Shown: piece by piece, positions 1 to 11,688 of the stretch
Layout: each line of letters opens with the position of its first letter
Position numbering within the stretch: the stretch's first letter is position 1
Position numbers and translations under genes: made by a program
Notes under the pieces: generated by a model
What the model saw: only the letters and a program-made list of their open reading frames with translations
The model's database searches: none
Told to the model about the DNA's origin: nothing
Source: Branchiostoma floridae
Lineage: Eukaryota > Chordata > Leptocardii > Amphioxiformes > Branchiostomatidae
Assembly: GCF_000003815.2 (NCBI RefSeq)
Contig: NC_049988.1
Coordinates: forward strand, 12,677,969 to 12,741,968
Reading direction: 5' to 3'
DNA: 64,000 nt

Positions 1-71
1 ATCGAACATCCGCTAGACCAATGGCTAGCATATGTCTATATAATATATATGTATTTCATTCTCTACCTCAG

Positions 72-874
72 CCAAGAAACTTTTCTTCCGACCTCTGGAA
101 TACGTACATGGGATCTGGAATTGGCTTGAACTGGTCACCGTTGCTGTCGGTCTCTGCACTCTGTGCTTGTACTTCTACACACAAAGCATCATTGACGACG
201 TGTCGGAACACAGAGCAGCCGGTAACGATGATTTTAACATGTACAAAGATGCCGTCAACTGGTTCCAGATCTACAGCGTTCTTCTGGGTCTGTTCATATG
301 TTGCGCCACTTTAAAGTTCCTCCGCATATTGCGCTTCAACTCCCACGTGTACGCCTTGTCTACAACGATGAAGAAATCTTTCAAACACGTCGCAAAGTTC
401 ATGGTTACAGTTGGAATAATAGTCAAAGCTTTCACCGTGATGGCAACTTTGGTCTTTGGTAGCAAGTTGCAAGGTTTTAGAAACATGGCTTCAAGCTTGC
501 AAAGCCTTCTTGTTATGATGTTGGGTAGCTTCAACTTCGAGGATCTTGTTGATGGAAATAGAGTATTAGGTCCATTGATGTTTTTCGGGTATCAGGTCAT
601 AATGCAGTTCTTCCTACTAAGCATGTTCATGGCCATCATTATGGATGTGTATGCACAGGACAGACATGCTGTTAATCCAAACCATACAGGATTTGTTGAC
701 TTTATTAAACAAAGTATATCAAGTGCAGGAAGAAAATTAAGGGGCGCCATATCCAATATCTGGACGAAGAAGCCGCAGGTTACAAAAGACACGCCGCCAG
801 ATTTACTTGAGTCAGTTGGGCATGTATTGGAAAGGCTTGACAAACATAATGCTAGATATGATAGCACCCTTTAG
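72..874 (+). CDS. Polycystin-1-like (PKD/TRPP) channel, last coding exon
   Basis: C-terminal 266 residues of a polycystin-family membrane protein. A pyrimidine-rich tract and AG at 70-71 mark the acceptor; the frame opens with a split codon (phase 2) and ends at TAG 872-874. In order: a membrane segment around LVTVAVGLCTLCLYFYT, a second (YSVLLGLFICCATLKFL) followed by the basic stretch LRILRF typical of polycystin-1-like proteins, a third (FMVTVGIIVKAFTVMATLVFG in part), a pore-loop region with LGSFNFEDL, and a last membrane helix ending MAIIMDVYAQ. The tail is about 80 residues with a short possible helix (LLESVGHVLERLDKH); no EF hand is seen. Family knowledge: these proteins are ciliary or plasma-membrane cation-channel subunits. 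The KFLRILRFN stretch favours the PKD1/PKD1L branch over PKD2, but this is not certain. Upstream exons lie outside the window. Confidence 0.92.
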
Positions 875-1665
875 ATGGCCTGAATAGCAGACGAAAACGA
901 ACATTGCATGGTGCAAATATTGTACTTCATGCTTATAATTAACGCTAGAGTATAATCTGTTTAAGTATGGGCAGCGTTATATAATTACATAGGACATTAT
1001 ATCATTCGGTTAGGCGTCATAATGTTCGTGTGTACATTAACGGCATTTTTCGTATTAAGATACTTAAGGTTTAAATCTATCTATGTGAATGTAAATGTTT
1101 TAATATCGGTTTCCATTCATGTGTTATCTCAACACGTATCCTGCCTGTATGTTTTTGTGACAAAACGTATTGTAAGGGTCCAAACAGACTAAATGTTTTA
1201 TTTCTTTTGGGTCATATGTTTTTATGTTTGTTCTTTCTGTGATACAATACATGTACCGTTTGATTGATCTTTAATTAAGGAATACGTTAATATGCCCATT
1301 GTCATGATGACAAAGGAAAATTATTTTGCTAAAAAATCTATAATACACTGCTTTTTAGCAATATAGATGTCTTATCTAATATTCCAAAACACTGCCAGTG
1401 TTAAAATAGTATAGAATGGTTTATCCATACATATGCTTTTTACCAAATACATAGTATTGCAGATAAACATATATTAAAATAACAATGCAGCCTGTTGTAT
1501 CTTGCCGTAGAACTAACTGAATTAAGTTAGTTTTAGACCTTATACAACATACTTGTCAATAACCAATAAACACCAAGGCAAATGAGCAATTATGAATCTT
1601 ACCATTTGATAATACTTATAGCATATTATTGAACAAAGAATGTTATTATGGTTTAAATAAACCTG
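875..1665 (+). other. 3' UTR of the polycystin gene with two poly(A) signals
   Basis: AT-rich, no coding signal. AATAAA occurs at 1565-1570 and 1656-1661, so the transcript probably ends shortly after one of them. A short inverted repeat (aactaact/agttagtt) lies near 1510-1535. From 1666 to about 2000 I see nothing else. Confidence 0.6.
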
Positions 1666-2007
1666 TTAATCACTGATATGTCATTGCCTACCGTCTTTAC
1701 ACATACTCTAGTCGATTCCCGTTATAAATATATTTTTCCTGTTGATTATATTTGTATTTGCTGTCGATATTATTATCTATTTTATTCACAATCCCACCGG
1801 CCACACGAAAGCGAGCACCCTAGACGTATTTTTCAGGCACTAACTTTCTTGTCGCATGATACAACTAAACGGCTTACACTAGTGCCAACAAATTTAGTGA
1901 CCTTTTCTAAAGTTTAGAAGGCAGCAAATTCATAGCACGTAATATATAAATTCATAGCTTGTCATGTTGTCATGGCGACGGCGAATTTCAGCGATGTTTG
2001 CTTTGAC

Positions 2008-2013
2008 TTTATT
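2008..2013 (-). terminator. Candidate poly(A) signal of the methyltransferase gene
   Basis: AATAAA on the minus strand, about 290 nt past the stop codon. It is an early canonical signal in a stretch with no other gene. Confidence 0.45.
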
Positions 2014-2300
2014 TGTTTATGTAATTATGTGGTCAATTTACCCTTCAAACTGCTGAGCAGGTCACACTGCATACAGCAACTGTTATAGTAATGATGACAG
2101 AATTTCTTGTTAAAATAGCTACGTAAGTTAAATAAGCCTACATATGCTAAAAAAATCATGCAATGTGTGTTTCTTATAGGTCCTATCACAGTACACATTT
2201 CATTCACCTCACAGCGCTAAAAATAATTTTACATCCATTCTGACTCATCACTGCCACACTATCAGAATGCTTCCTTCCTGTCCTTGCATAGGACAAGGCA

Positions 2301-2577
2301 TTAAGCTTTCATGCCCACCACATACAGGAGACTCTTTACGTCGCTATATTTGCATGTCTCCCTATCAGGAGTTTTGAATTCAGATGTTTCCAGAACCGTG
2401 ATGCCTGCTTCAGATATAGTCTTCAAGACGAAGTCTGTGTCGAGGCGGAGATTATCTGGGTACGTTATGCCGTCCATGCCGATATAATAGGTCACTCCGA
2501 TGTAGGATATGAAGATAAGATAGCCACCTGGCTTCAGGAGGGTGCACATGTTCCTCATGGCGCTTACGTAGGTGGAC
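2301..2577 (-). CDS. Methyltransferase gene, exon 5 (stop codon)
   Basis: Encodes STYVSAMRNMCTLLKPGG and the substrate-side C-terminus with the EAGITVLETSEF strand, ending YVVGMKA then TAA at 2303-2301. Acceptor TTTAAG ends at 2578. Confidence 0.93.
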
Positions 2578-3154
2578 CTTAAACAACGAAATTATCATAG
2601 GGTAAATTATGACCATTATATTTGTACTTCATACCGATATTTATCATTTTAGTTAATAGAAACTCTGCGACCTCGGCACTTTGCCAAAAGATTTTAATCC
2701 TTACAGTTTATGTATTACTTGTGTATCTACTTGATGGTGAAATAAGTCTCATTTGCTTATACTACATTGATGGTCCTCTCCTCAAACCAAATAACAGAAG
2801 TTGTCCAAAATTGAGTCTATTCTAAAGCTTACCCATAAAAAGTGAAAGATTGATATTTTTTTCTATCGATCTAGATTTTCTAATCCAACTGATTAGAATG
2901 GTCTGAAAGTACGTTTACCTTCCTTTGTTTAAACAGGCTCCCTCCAGGCAGTACGCCGAGATGACGGTATCGAACGGACGGAACACAGCCGGGTGTAGAG
3001 GGTTCTCATTGTGCACGTCACAAAACACTGTTTCTTTTATGGCACTTCTCAGCTGCTCTTGGCGTTCTTCCCACCTTGGACAGGAAAAAAGGAATGAACA
3101 GAGTAGACTTGAGTGAAAAAAAACACAATACAAAAAACACAACGCACTCCCTGA

Positions 3155-3185
<31 letters not shown>

Positions 3186-5332
3186 ACACACAATAGAAAG
3201 GTGGTTACGTCGATGTAGGTTAGACATCCAGGTAATAAGATACGCCCAAAAGTAGTTACTCAAACAACTGGATATGGTTTTGGAAACCATATGACGTTTC
3301 AACTGGAATCCACCAGTTTTCGTCAGTGACACTGAAGTGATCTGGAAGAAACAGGTCTTTTATACCCTAAATAAGACGATTTTAGATGTCCAATAGGAAA
3401 CGTTATATTGTAAGGCAATTTTAGGCTGAAGACAATTTGGATACCAATAGAAAACAAAAGGTAGGCAAAGTCAAGCTGGGGGTTAATAAAAGATACGAAA
3501 TAAAACCACTTTTGGGGCTTGAATGTACATTTAGAGACACAACACACCCATTGTGACTACATTTATCTAGCATATTATGCCGAAGAAGGATTAAAGCATA
3601 GGTGCATGTGTCCAAGGCACATGATTACCAACACATTTGGCTTGAATTTTGATTAGAATATAGATGTATAGACAGCTCATCTTTAACGCAGCTAGTATGT
3701 GAGGAATGTATGTAACATCATTCCCGCCCGACAATGGTGTTACAATACAAAGCAGCACGCCATGTAGCACAATACATGCAAAATGTATATTAACCACAAA
3801 TTTCCCTTACCTCGAGCCTTCCAATCCAGAGACATGCTGAAATGCAAGGCTCCAGTCAAAAGCGTCAGCATTACCATTTTTCCATTTCCAGACCTCCGCT
3901 AAGGCTCCCTTGAGATGTAGAAATCTGATTATTAAAATTATTTGATCATATAGGGATTTTGAATTTCATGATAAAACCTGACGATTGTTAGAGGAGATCG
4001 TTGAAGGTCACAGTCAAGTAACCAGTTTTTGACTAATTATAAAATGACCCATTCATATAATCACATCAAAATGGCTATAGACTTGATAGCAAACAAGACC
4101 AAAAGATCACATGTCCTAGCCATCCCATCAAATCCCTTCATACAACTAACCCTTCATACTTGGGGCTCTTGCCGTCCCACTGTTTGCCGTCAAATCACTT
4201 CATACAACCAAATAATTCTTCATACTTGTAGCTCTTGCCATTCCACCGTTTCTGACAAGACCACATTTCCACGTCATCTCATCATTCTTTGCTCATTAAC
4301 TATTACGCCAAATCCCGAATTGCGTCGCACTTCCCGTCATTCACCGCAAAACAAAATGGCGGCGCCCATGTTTGGAAACAAAAGTTTTGGAAGCAAAAAC
4401 AATACAGGTTTTGCTATCGCAAACCTGTAATAAAAGGTCTTATGTTCGTATCTATGACGCGCCTATCCCAACCTGATGAATATCCGAGCAGACGATTTCT
4501 GGAAAAACTCGGCTGGCACTGATTAACGGGTACACCGACGGACCTGTTCCAACGTCTAACAGTCTTTTACCAAAGTCTCTGTCTGTAACAACAATAAAAA
4601 ATAACTAAGATAAAAGAAAATGTCACAATAATAAACAAATGATAAGGCAATGGAAAAGAACATGTTGTATACGGTAGTTAGGAATAAAAGTGTATTCTGT
4701 ATTTCTGTATCTTTTTAGCCGGTACAGCCGCATAGCCTGGCGTAATACACAAGCTTCGCAGGCACGCGGCGCGGTTGCAGTTGGTTATATTACACTGAAC
4801 GACCTGTGACCTGTCACACCTAGCTGTTGCACATCTATCTGCAAGCACGCCCGGATGATGATGATCTGCAAGCGTTCTTTAAAACCAAGGAGTTTATATT
4901 CAGAATATAAACTCCTTGTTAAAACTAACCAGAGAAGATGCCCCTACTGTGCTTGTTGATAACAAGATCCACTCTACGATAGTTCTGGGAAAATACAAAT
5001 TTTTGAACACATCAATCCTAGGTTTGTAACTCTGGTACTTGAAGGCATGGCTGTTTCCTGGTCTTTTTGAGCTGGCATTAGACATTTATGAAATATCATG
5101 GATGTAAAGGAGGGTTATGACATTAGAGAGGAACTAAAATATTAGAAAAGTTATCACAAACTACAGCACCTTCAGTGAAGGTCCGATGGAATTGATCCAT
5201 GATCCATGGCATGGCCGTTCCTTCGTCCTCGTCGTATCTTGTCATCAGGTCGGGCCGATGGAATTCCAGGTATTCTCGGGCAGTTTTGAAATGGTCGTCA
5301 AAGACCTGTGTTTCTACATCTTTTGTAGACAT
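2301..5332 (-). CDS. NNMT/PNMT/TEMT-family SAM-dependent methyltransferase, complete five-exon gene
   Basis: Joined exons 5332-5170, 4582-4473, 3908-3811, 3074-2919 and 2577-2301 give 804 nt, i.e. 267 residues plus stop, matching the family's usual 260-285. Every junction has GT/AG and agreeing phase (1, 0, 2, 2). SAM-binding motif I is LLDVGTGPSVYPLISAS (about residues 62-78). A family-typical AFDWS (107-111), a WEE(R)QEQLR block, CDVH, a PFDTVISAYCLEGAC block and NMCTLLKPGGYLI follow, all aligning in order with vertebrate nicotinamide, indolethylamine and phenylethanolamine N-methyltransferases. It is a cytosolic enzyme moving a methyl from SAM to an amine or N-heterocycle. Odd: the position of human NNMT Asp197 (nicotinamide contact) appears to be Ser, just after LLKPGGYLIFI, so nicotinamide may not be the substrate. 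Converges on the polycystin gene. A poly(A) signal lies about 290 nt past the stop. Confidence 0.93.
2919..3074 (-). CDS. Methyltransferase gene, exon 4
   Basis: Encodes the WEERQEQL, FCDVHNENPLHP and YCLEGACLNKG blocks. Acceptor CCAAG ends at 3075; donor AAG|GTAAAC at 2919/2918. Intron 3 upstream carries a C-run plus (CA)n microsatellite. Confidence 0.92.
3155..3192. repeat. C-homopolymer plus (CA)n microsatellite
   Basis: About 17 C followed by about 11 CA units inside methyltransferase intron 3. Length is likely polymorphic and prone to assembly error. Confidence 0.95.
3245..3355. repeat. Dispersed repeat fragment, copy 1
   Basis: Shares the order 'agtagttactcaaacaac', 'tggatatg', 'gacgttt' and 'cgtcagtgacactga' with 52562-52660. 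A short element fragment of unknown class; it sits in methyltransferase intron 3. Confidence 0.5.
3811..3908 (-). CDS. Methyltransferase gene, exon 3
   Basis: Encodes GALAEVWKWKNGNADAFDWS and onwards to GLEGS. Acceptor CATCTCAAG ends at 3909; donor GAG|GTAAGG at 3811/3810; phase 2. Confidence 0.9.
4473..4582 (-). CDS. Methyltransferase gene, exon 2 (SAM-binding motif I)
   Basis: Encodes RDFGKRLLDVGTGPSVYPL and onwards to CSDIHQ. Acceptor TTGTTACAG ends at 4583; donor CAG|GT at 4473/4472; ends in phase 0. Confidence 0.9.
4887..4917. repeat. Perfect 15-bp hairpin in methyltransferase intron 1
   Basis: Arms aaggagtttatattc (4887-4901) and its exact reverse complement (4903-4917) are separated by one base. 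Confidence 0.85.
5170..5332 (-). CDS. Methyltransferase gene, exon 1 (start codon)
   Basis: ATG at 5332-5330 opens MSTKDVETQVFDDHF; the N-terminal F-x-x-R-x-YL-type pattern (HFKTAREYLEFH) is usual for NNMT/PNMT. Donor GAAG|GTGCTG at 5170/5169; phase 1. Confidence 0.9.
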
Positions 5333-5765
5333 CCTTCGTTGGTTCGAAATTTTAAAGAAAATGTTTACTTTGTTTAATGCAAATTAATTGTAGTTTGATA
5401 AGTTTAATGATTAAAATATTTGATAACTCACTTCCTTGACGGACACGTACAGGCTTATCACAATTCAAATCAGATAAACCTTGTATTTTTTTTAATATAT
5501 ATTTTACCAACGCCACGAACAATGGGTAAAATATGTCGCTGCTTTTAATGACAAAGGGTCGAATTTCGGCGCAGCCGAGGCCTGGGGAGATAATTAAATT
5601 ATAACTACCGCTAAATCATGCACAAGTCATTCGCACACAAAGGGACACCTAAATAGTTTCCACACGATCGCACATGTGTACTAAGGTTGCAGTGCTCGCG
5701 CACACGGGTTTACACAAAATGGTACGTTATAGATACGCAAATGGTCCATTTCCTCGGGTTTACAA

Positions 5766-5810
5766 GGGTGCCCCATATAGTGACACGTCACTATAACACA
5801 GTGGGCACCC
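5766..5810. repeat. Bipartite hairpin
   Basis: Outer arms gggtgccc (5766-5773) and gggcaccc (5803-5810) enclose a perfect inner stem tatagtgac (5776-5784) and gtcactata (5787-5795) with a 2-nt loop. Confidence 0.7.
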
Positions 5811-6732
5811 GGGGAAACCCGTGGAAACTACGAAATTAGTCGTATGTGTACACGGGTTTGCAAAACTGCATTTTCGTGCCTGGGCGTTGTCACTAGGGTT
5901 CAAAGACCTCAAGCGTGCCGCATGAAAACAAAACACCTGGTCAGTAATGGTTACCCCTGATGCTAATTCAATGTTTCCCTGGGAGGAACTCCCCCCCCCC
6001 CCCTCCCTTTTCAATGGAGTCAAATACGTTTGCGCCACCCCGAGGTCAGTACCGGCAGAGGTTAGGCGACACATAAGAAAATAGTACAAAATGACCCCCC
6101 CCCCCCAAAAAAAAAAACCGCCAAAACGTCAGAAACAGCCTGAGCCTAAGCTCTGCTCTGAGAGTAGAAATAATTCATAAATTTAGGTACATAGGACTCA
6201 CCTCACAAGAACGTTGAATAAAGCAAGTAGGTTGAATAAACTAACAGAGAAAACTTGATCCTTTTCATGTGCTATCTAACACCACAATAACTGGAAGTAC
6301 CGGATTTTCTACTTTTAAACAGACATGTCAGGGTCGTCTGAATGAGGCGGATGCACCTAGATATTAGTAAACAAGAAAACAGGGCTTTGACAAGCTGATT
6401 GTTTTTTTGTTATTTATTGTCTATCACAAGAACTACGATCCATTTACTGTGATTGGTCACCAGAAAGTCTCTGAAATTGAAAGCCATCTCCGAATCGTGT
6501 AGAACATTTGTGTGATGAACATATGTGCTATATATATTAACCTTTGTCCTAGAACCCGCAAGTCAGGTGTTCCCTGTGCGCAAAACAGAAGGACAAATCT
6601 TTTGTTCTCAGTTTTTAATGCTTGAAAATAACAGGTCAAAACAGATCAATGCAGACTATAGTGGTGATAGAAGTCGTTGCTGTTAGGCAACATCATAGCT
6701 TAAGATTGAGTTAAGACATTAAAAATATTTAA

Positions 6733-7060
6733 CCCTATTAAGACCGGGCTTTTTGGTCATCCCTGGACGGTAGGGGGGGTGCTTTTGAGGCCCTCCACTT
6801 TTAAGTCCTATAACTCTTTTACGACGTGTTATGTGGCCACCAAATTTATAGACATAATACCTGACATGTATGAGACGGTAATGTGAATGAACATACGTCC
6901 GGGATTTCCACTACTATCGCATGGTATCCTATAGTATACGTTGTAATTCGGCGTTTTATGTTGGATTGCAGTGTTTATAAAGTTTTATGGCAACATTGTG
7001 CTCCAATTTTTTGTTAACAGAATACAAGGCGTGGGTAATAGCCGCCATCTTTGTGTCGCC
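6733..7060 (+). mobile_element. piggyBac-like (TTAA) element, left-end fragment
   Basis: TTAA at 6729-6732 is followed by CCCTATTAAGACCGGGC and a G-rich stretch, then 'gaggccctccactt' and 'agtcctataact', the same order as at 36613 and related to the full element at 45653-46625. No right end found nearby. Confidence 0.55.
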
Positions 7061-7596
7061 AAGGCTTGCCCCGCCCAGCAACGCAGTTCTCGGAAAGTCT
7101 TGCACGATCTATCCCAAAAATTAAGTGTGCGAGATTTGGCCGATTGAACCAGCCGTGAAGAACTGTTTCTATGAATGCAACTCCTAGATATGAAGTATAT
7201 CCACTGTGGGCTCTAAGTAACTTTTAGTATTGGTGTTCATAAACTCGCTGTGGAACATAAAGATGCTTGTAACCATAAGTATTGACACTAGACAATGTTA
7301 TTTTGATAAATATAGCACAATAACTCTGTAAACAGCAATCAAATGTTTAATTCTATTTATGCCCTAACATTTACACAAAGAAATGTGCCATGCATGCAAT
7401 ATTTGGTACCAGAAGAGGGAACCAAATAGCACAAGTGATCTACTGCAGGCCTTATGACGTGAATCCATAAAATTGGATTTGTGTAACTCTAGATTCATCA
7501 TGGTAAATGCAAAGCGTATGACTGAAAAGACAATGAAACACACAAAGCGTAGAAAATTTTTTTATTCATGAAATTCGTTCAGCGACCTGGAAAATT

Positions 7597-7858
7597 TCTC
7601 ATCCGCAGAGCGGTCCAGTCAATGTCGCCCCCTTGCGGAATCGGGTGTAGGTGTTTGTGTCGAGGATTTTTGTTTTGCCCCCTCCCCCTGTTCACGATCT
7701 CTTCTACACCTGTAGCATTAATTGTCCTCATCCACAGCACGATCCAGTCAATGTCGCCCCCTTGCGGAATGGGGCGTAAGTGTTAGTGTAGCGGATTTTG
7801 GTTTTGCCCCCCTCCCCTGTTCACGATTTCTTCTACATCTGTAGCGCTAATTATCCTC
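7597..7858. repeat. Tandem duplication, two units of about 130 bp
   Basis: 'cagtcaatgtcgccccctt' occurs at about 7617 and 7746, each followed by related 'ttttgcccc', 'tgttcacgat' and 'tctgtagc' blocks. No coding sense. Confidence 0.75.
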
Positions 7859-8564
7859 TCCATTACCGCATTGACGTGTGACATGTGCCTTTTGTGCGAG
7901 GTTAGTCGATACTACACCGCAGCGAAGTCAAAAGTAAACATTCAAAGCATAACTTTACAAGCAAATAATTTGGCAGACTCCATGCATGTGTAGACACTGG
8001 ACCGTACTAAAACATACCACACGGCACGATTGTGCACCCAGAGAATTATGTCAATTCTGGCGTGTGCAAAAATCCAAACAAACTTGTTTTGTGAATGGTT
8101 TTGTTTGATACCCTCAAATGCCTTTGGAATCCTAACTGAAATAAAAAAAAAACATTTTCTTGTGGTAGTTGTGGACAGGACACATTGTCGCACCTATTAT
8201 TAATAAACGCGTTTGTAGAGGTCTTTTCAGAACACAGGCATGGGCATGACATGATTTTCAAGAGGGGAGGGGGATCATTGCAATACGCCTCCCACGATAC
8301 ACATACCAGATCTCTGGAACAGGAGTAAATCACAATCTGCGAGGGAGTAAATTTACGGCTACCTGAATGCTTTATTCACTTTAAACAGGCTACAAAAGCT
8401 ACCTTTTCTTCTGCCTTGTCAACAAACGCTATGGGAGCAGCCTCCATGAAGGGATACTACAACATGTATTTTAATTAAGATCATTTGCACAACCCCCTAC
8501 CTAGCACATTTACCTTCTAACTCATACTTGCTTTATCATGTAAAAATATAAAAGTGTGACTAAA

Positions 8565-8700
8565 AAGACGACAAAACCCACAACGCGTAAAAAAACTAGT
8601 TTATTGCTTGACAAATCGTTGAGCGATCTGTCAAATTTAGCTATAGCCCACAGAGAGAGCACCGACTCCTAGTAGAAAGATGTATAAGTGAATATTTACC
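8565..8700. repeat. Dispersed repeat family (related copies at 7525 and 50575)
   Basis: Shared order: an 'acaaaacccacaacgcgtaaaaa'-like stretch, 'tttattg', 'cgttgagcgatctgtcaaa', then 'cacagagagagcacc'. The copy at 50575-50720 is closest. Confidence 0.5.
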
Positions 8701-9049
8701 CATGTGTGTATAGGACAGGAAAAAGCTATTAGTAAATAGAAATTTACAATCGATTTTGTAGCATTCAGTACCATTGTTTCATATTTACAAATTGTCTAAC
8801 ATTTTCTATATGTATAGAAAATTGCTCGACAATTTTGTAAATATATTCTTCTCTATATAAGTAAGAGGTCTATTGGACTGTGTTGCACAAGGTAGTGCCC
8901 CTAGCTTTCTATGTCTCTTTCAGAGGAAATTATACAGCGATTTCGGTGACTGGGTGCCTTGCACGGATTTTCAGCATGAAAGATGGCGACAAATCAGACA
9001 GAACAGTTCGAAACGACTGACCTAGAATTTACGTCAAGCGTGCGATAGC

Positions 9050-10530
9050 TTGTGACGGTTTTGTTTGCCTGCGCCTGTTACACAAAGGATACATCTAACC
9101 ATCCATGTAGCCTCTACCAGGCCCCGCGGATTGGTGGTCTAATATTTGTAGAAATTGAACAAATAGAGTCTATAGTACGCTAGAAGAGTTAGCCACCAGA
9201 AGAATACGTTTCCTAATCAACCATGTACTAGTTGTGCCAAACAATGCATGGTTACTATGGAATCTGTTCGGTTGAAAAATGGTAAAATGCGGGGAGTCAT
9301 GCGATAGCTTGTGACGTCTGTGTTTGCCTGCGTGTTCGCTTGAAAAGTTGTAAAACGTGGGTAGTCATGCCATAGTTTGTGACGACCGTGTTTTAATACT
9401 TGCGTGTATCACACAAAACCTACACTTAAGCAACCATGTACCAATTGTGGCAAATAATACATGGTTACTATCGATATCTGTTCGGTTGAAAAGTTGTAAA
9501 ATGTGGGGAGGCATGCGATAGCTTGTGACGGCTGTGTTTGTGCCTACGTGTGTCACACAAAGGATAAATTTAATCACCCATGTACCAGTTAATCAACCAT
9601 GTACCAGTTGTGGCAAATAATACATGGTTACCACGGAAATCTTTTCGGTTGAAAAGTTGTAAAATGCAAGGAGTCATGCGATAGCTTGTGACGTCTGTGT
9701 TTGCCTGAGTGTGTCACACAAAGGATACATTTGAGCAACCGTGTACCAGTTGTGGCAAATACTGCATAGTAACTACGGAACCTTTCCGGTTGAAAAATTA
9801 TCAAACGAGTAAAGAATAAAGCAAGAAACTGAATAGTCAGAGCTCTGTCACCCATACAGTCCCCTTGGTACCCTAACTTAGACAGCTAACGTTGTATTTT
9901 AAGCAACTATGAACCAGTTATGAAAAAAACACTGATTGGTTACTACGACACTTATCCGGTTGTAAGAAATGTAAAATACGCGGAGGTAAGAATAAAGCAA
10001 GGAACTAAAAAAACTCACTGCTCTGTGAGCCGCATAATTCCCCCTATTTCTCCAACTAAGACTGCCATTTTCATATTTCTAAGCAACCGTGTGACAGTCA
10101 TGACAAGCTATGCATGGTTACTACTAAACTTATTCGGTTGTAAGAAGTGCAAAATACGCAGAGGTAAGAATAAAGCAAGGACTGCTCTGTGAGCCGCATA
10201 ATTCCACCCTGGCACTTTAACTAAGACTACCATATTTCTAAGCCACCCGTGCACAAGTTATGAAAAACACTGCATGGTGAACTACAAAACCTTTCCGATT
10301 GAAAAATGTAAAATGCACGGATTTAAGAATAAAGCAAGGAGACGACTGTGCTTGCCCATTCTGTTACGCAAAGGATATATTTAAGCCACCGTTTACCAGT
10401 TATGACAAACAATGCATGGTTGCTACGGAACCTATTCGGTTGAAATATAGTAAAATGCGGGGAATTAAAGACTCACTGCTGTGTCACACTAGGTACATGT
10501 TACGGTAAACCTCATACTTCCCCTCCTGTA
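9050..10530. repeat. Degenerate satellite-like tandem array, unit about 140-210 bp
   Basis: The core 'aagcaaccatgtaccagttg' with 'catggttactac', 'tcggttgaaaa' and 'gtaaaatgcggg' recurs at about 9218, 9431, 9594, 9736, 9904, 10085, 10243 and 10385. Spacing is irregular and units are diverged, so this is an old array. Short open frames in it have no family sense. Confidence 0.8.
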
Positions 10531-11608
10531 CCCAGACCACAACATCAAGAAATTCTTTACTGGCCGCATTTCAAAATATATCGACCGGAACGATTCCGTT
10601 ACAACAATGTTTAGTCAGCCTCGGCGGCTTTTTTGCTTAATTTGATCCACCGTTGTGCAGCTTGGTTATCAAAATATGTACATCTTTGGCCTCAAAACGT
10701 ACAAAAAGAGAAAATGCTTAATGCACATATGTGAATAAGCCCGGTAGAATTATGAGTTAGTATAAGTTATAATGGCCGTATGAATAAATTTTCAGTGAAG
10801 ACCATTTATCAATTGTCGCAATAGAAACATACAAACAAACAAAGTGTCGGCCTTAAGTTTATTGCTCAAAATTTATTCCGTTTAAATGGGAGAATAGCTT
10901 TATTTCTTACTGTGTAAACCAGGTAGCAACAAATGGAATGCTTACTGAAGAAATAGACAGTTGGGTACTTGGTATGGCAATGATGTAACAACATCATATG
11001 ACAGAGTGTGATCACAAAGGCTCTCTACAAAGGTAGATTAAGATAAGAATACTCGTTTACTAGTAAGTGTATAATACTATATGCTATGATGGATTTTGAC
11101 TGATTTCTAAGCTTTATTTGTCAAATCATTTTAGTCGAAATATCTAAAAAAAAAGAAAAAAAATCATTGCACCGCTTACATTGCACCACTTAAAGTTAGA
11201 TTTCTAATTCTATTATTAAGAAGAATAATAACTAGGTGAATATATTCCTTTCGTGGAGTGGTCCAAATCGTCTTGAAACATTGGATTCTTGTCCTAGTTG
11301 TAGAAGAAAAGGAAAACAGTTACAAAGGGAAAAAATCTCTGTTTACAATGAATACATTTCATATTTACGGAAATACGGGTGCATATTTGTAACTAACTCT
11401 TGTTGACATTCAGATGATTACACCAATATGTAACAAAATTGTTCAAATCTTTCCAACTATTTTACTACGAGAATCCATTAACTTTTTGTGTGAAATGAAA
11501 TGGATTTTCTTTAGGTTACTCTAAAAAAAAAGCCAAAAAAGTTATTACATTCGAGTAATTAGGTAGAAATGGAGAATTTAAGAAGTCACGTGATTTGATA
11601 CACTCACC
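10531..11608. other. Gene-free spacer downstream of the candidate proteoglycan
   Basis: AT-rich. Several minus-strand AATAAA motifs (for example near 10857, 10870 and 11110) could end a transcript coming from the right. A further 3' UTR exon of the gene at 11609-13687 may lie here, because a strong donor follows that gene's stop codon. Confidence 0.4.
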
Positions 11609-11688
11609 TCATTGGCTGAGAAGTTCGTAGGCTTCTTCAATCATTCGGGTCATTTCCTTCAGCTTCTGCTTACCAATCAGGAAACTTT
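11609..11688 (-). CDS. Candidate proteoglycan, exon 3 (C-terminal helix, stop)
   Basis: Acceptor TTTGCTGCAG ends at 11689; split codon gives Glu, then SFLIGKQKLKEMTRMIEE and onwards to LLSQ, TGA at 11611-11609. One base after the TGA comes GTGAGT, a strong donor, suggesting an intron in the 3' UTR. Confidence 0.7.

Larger units (their letters stand above)
5333..7590. other. Upstream flank of the methyltransferase and gene-free spacer
   Basis: No coding region recognised. Includes a hairpin at 5766-5810, three copies of a 'cacgggttt' motif between 5698 and 5865, poly-C runs near 5990 and 6095, and a transposon fragment at 6733. The open frames here lack family resemblance or splice context. 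Confidence 0.5.

Noticed and set aside
3155-3192. CRISPR-like or coding meaning of the C/CA tract
   Set aside because: Simple microsatellite in an intron.
8400-8455. Possible minus-strand mini-exon with acceptor-like and donor-like edges
   Set aside because: Only about 50 nt, no partner exons and no family match; chance cannot be excluded.
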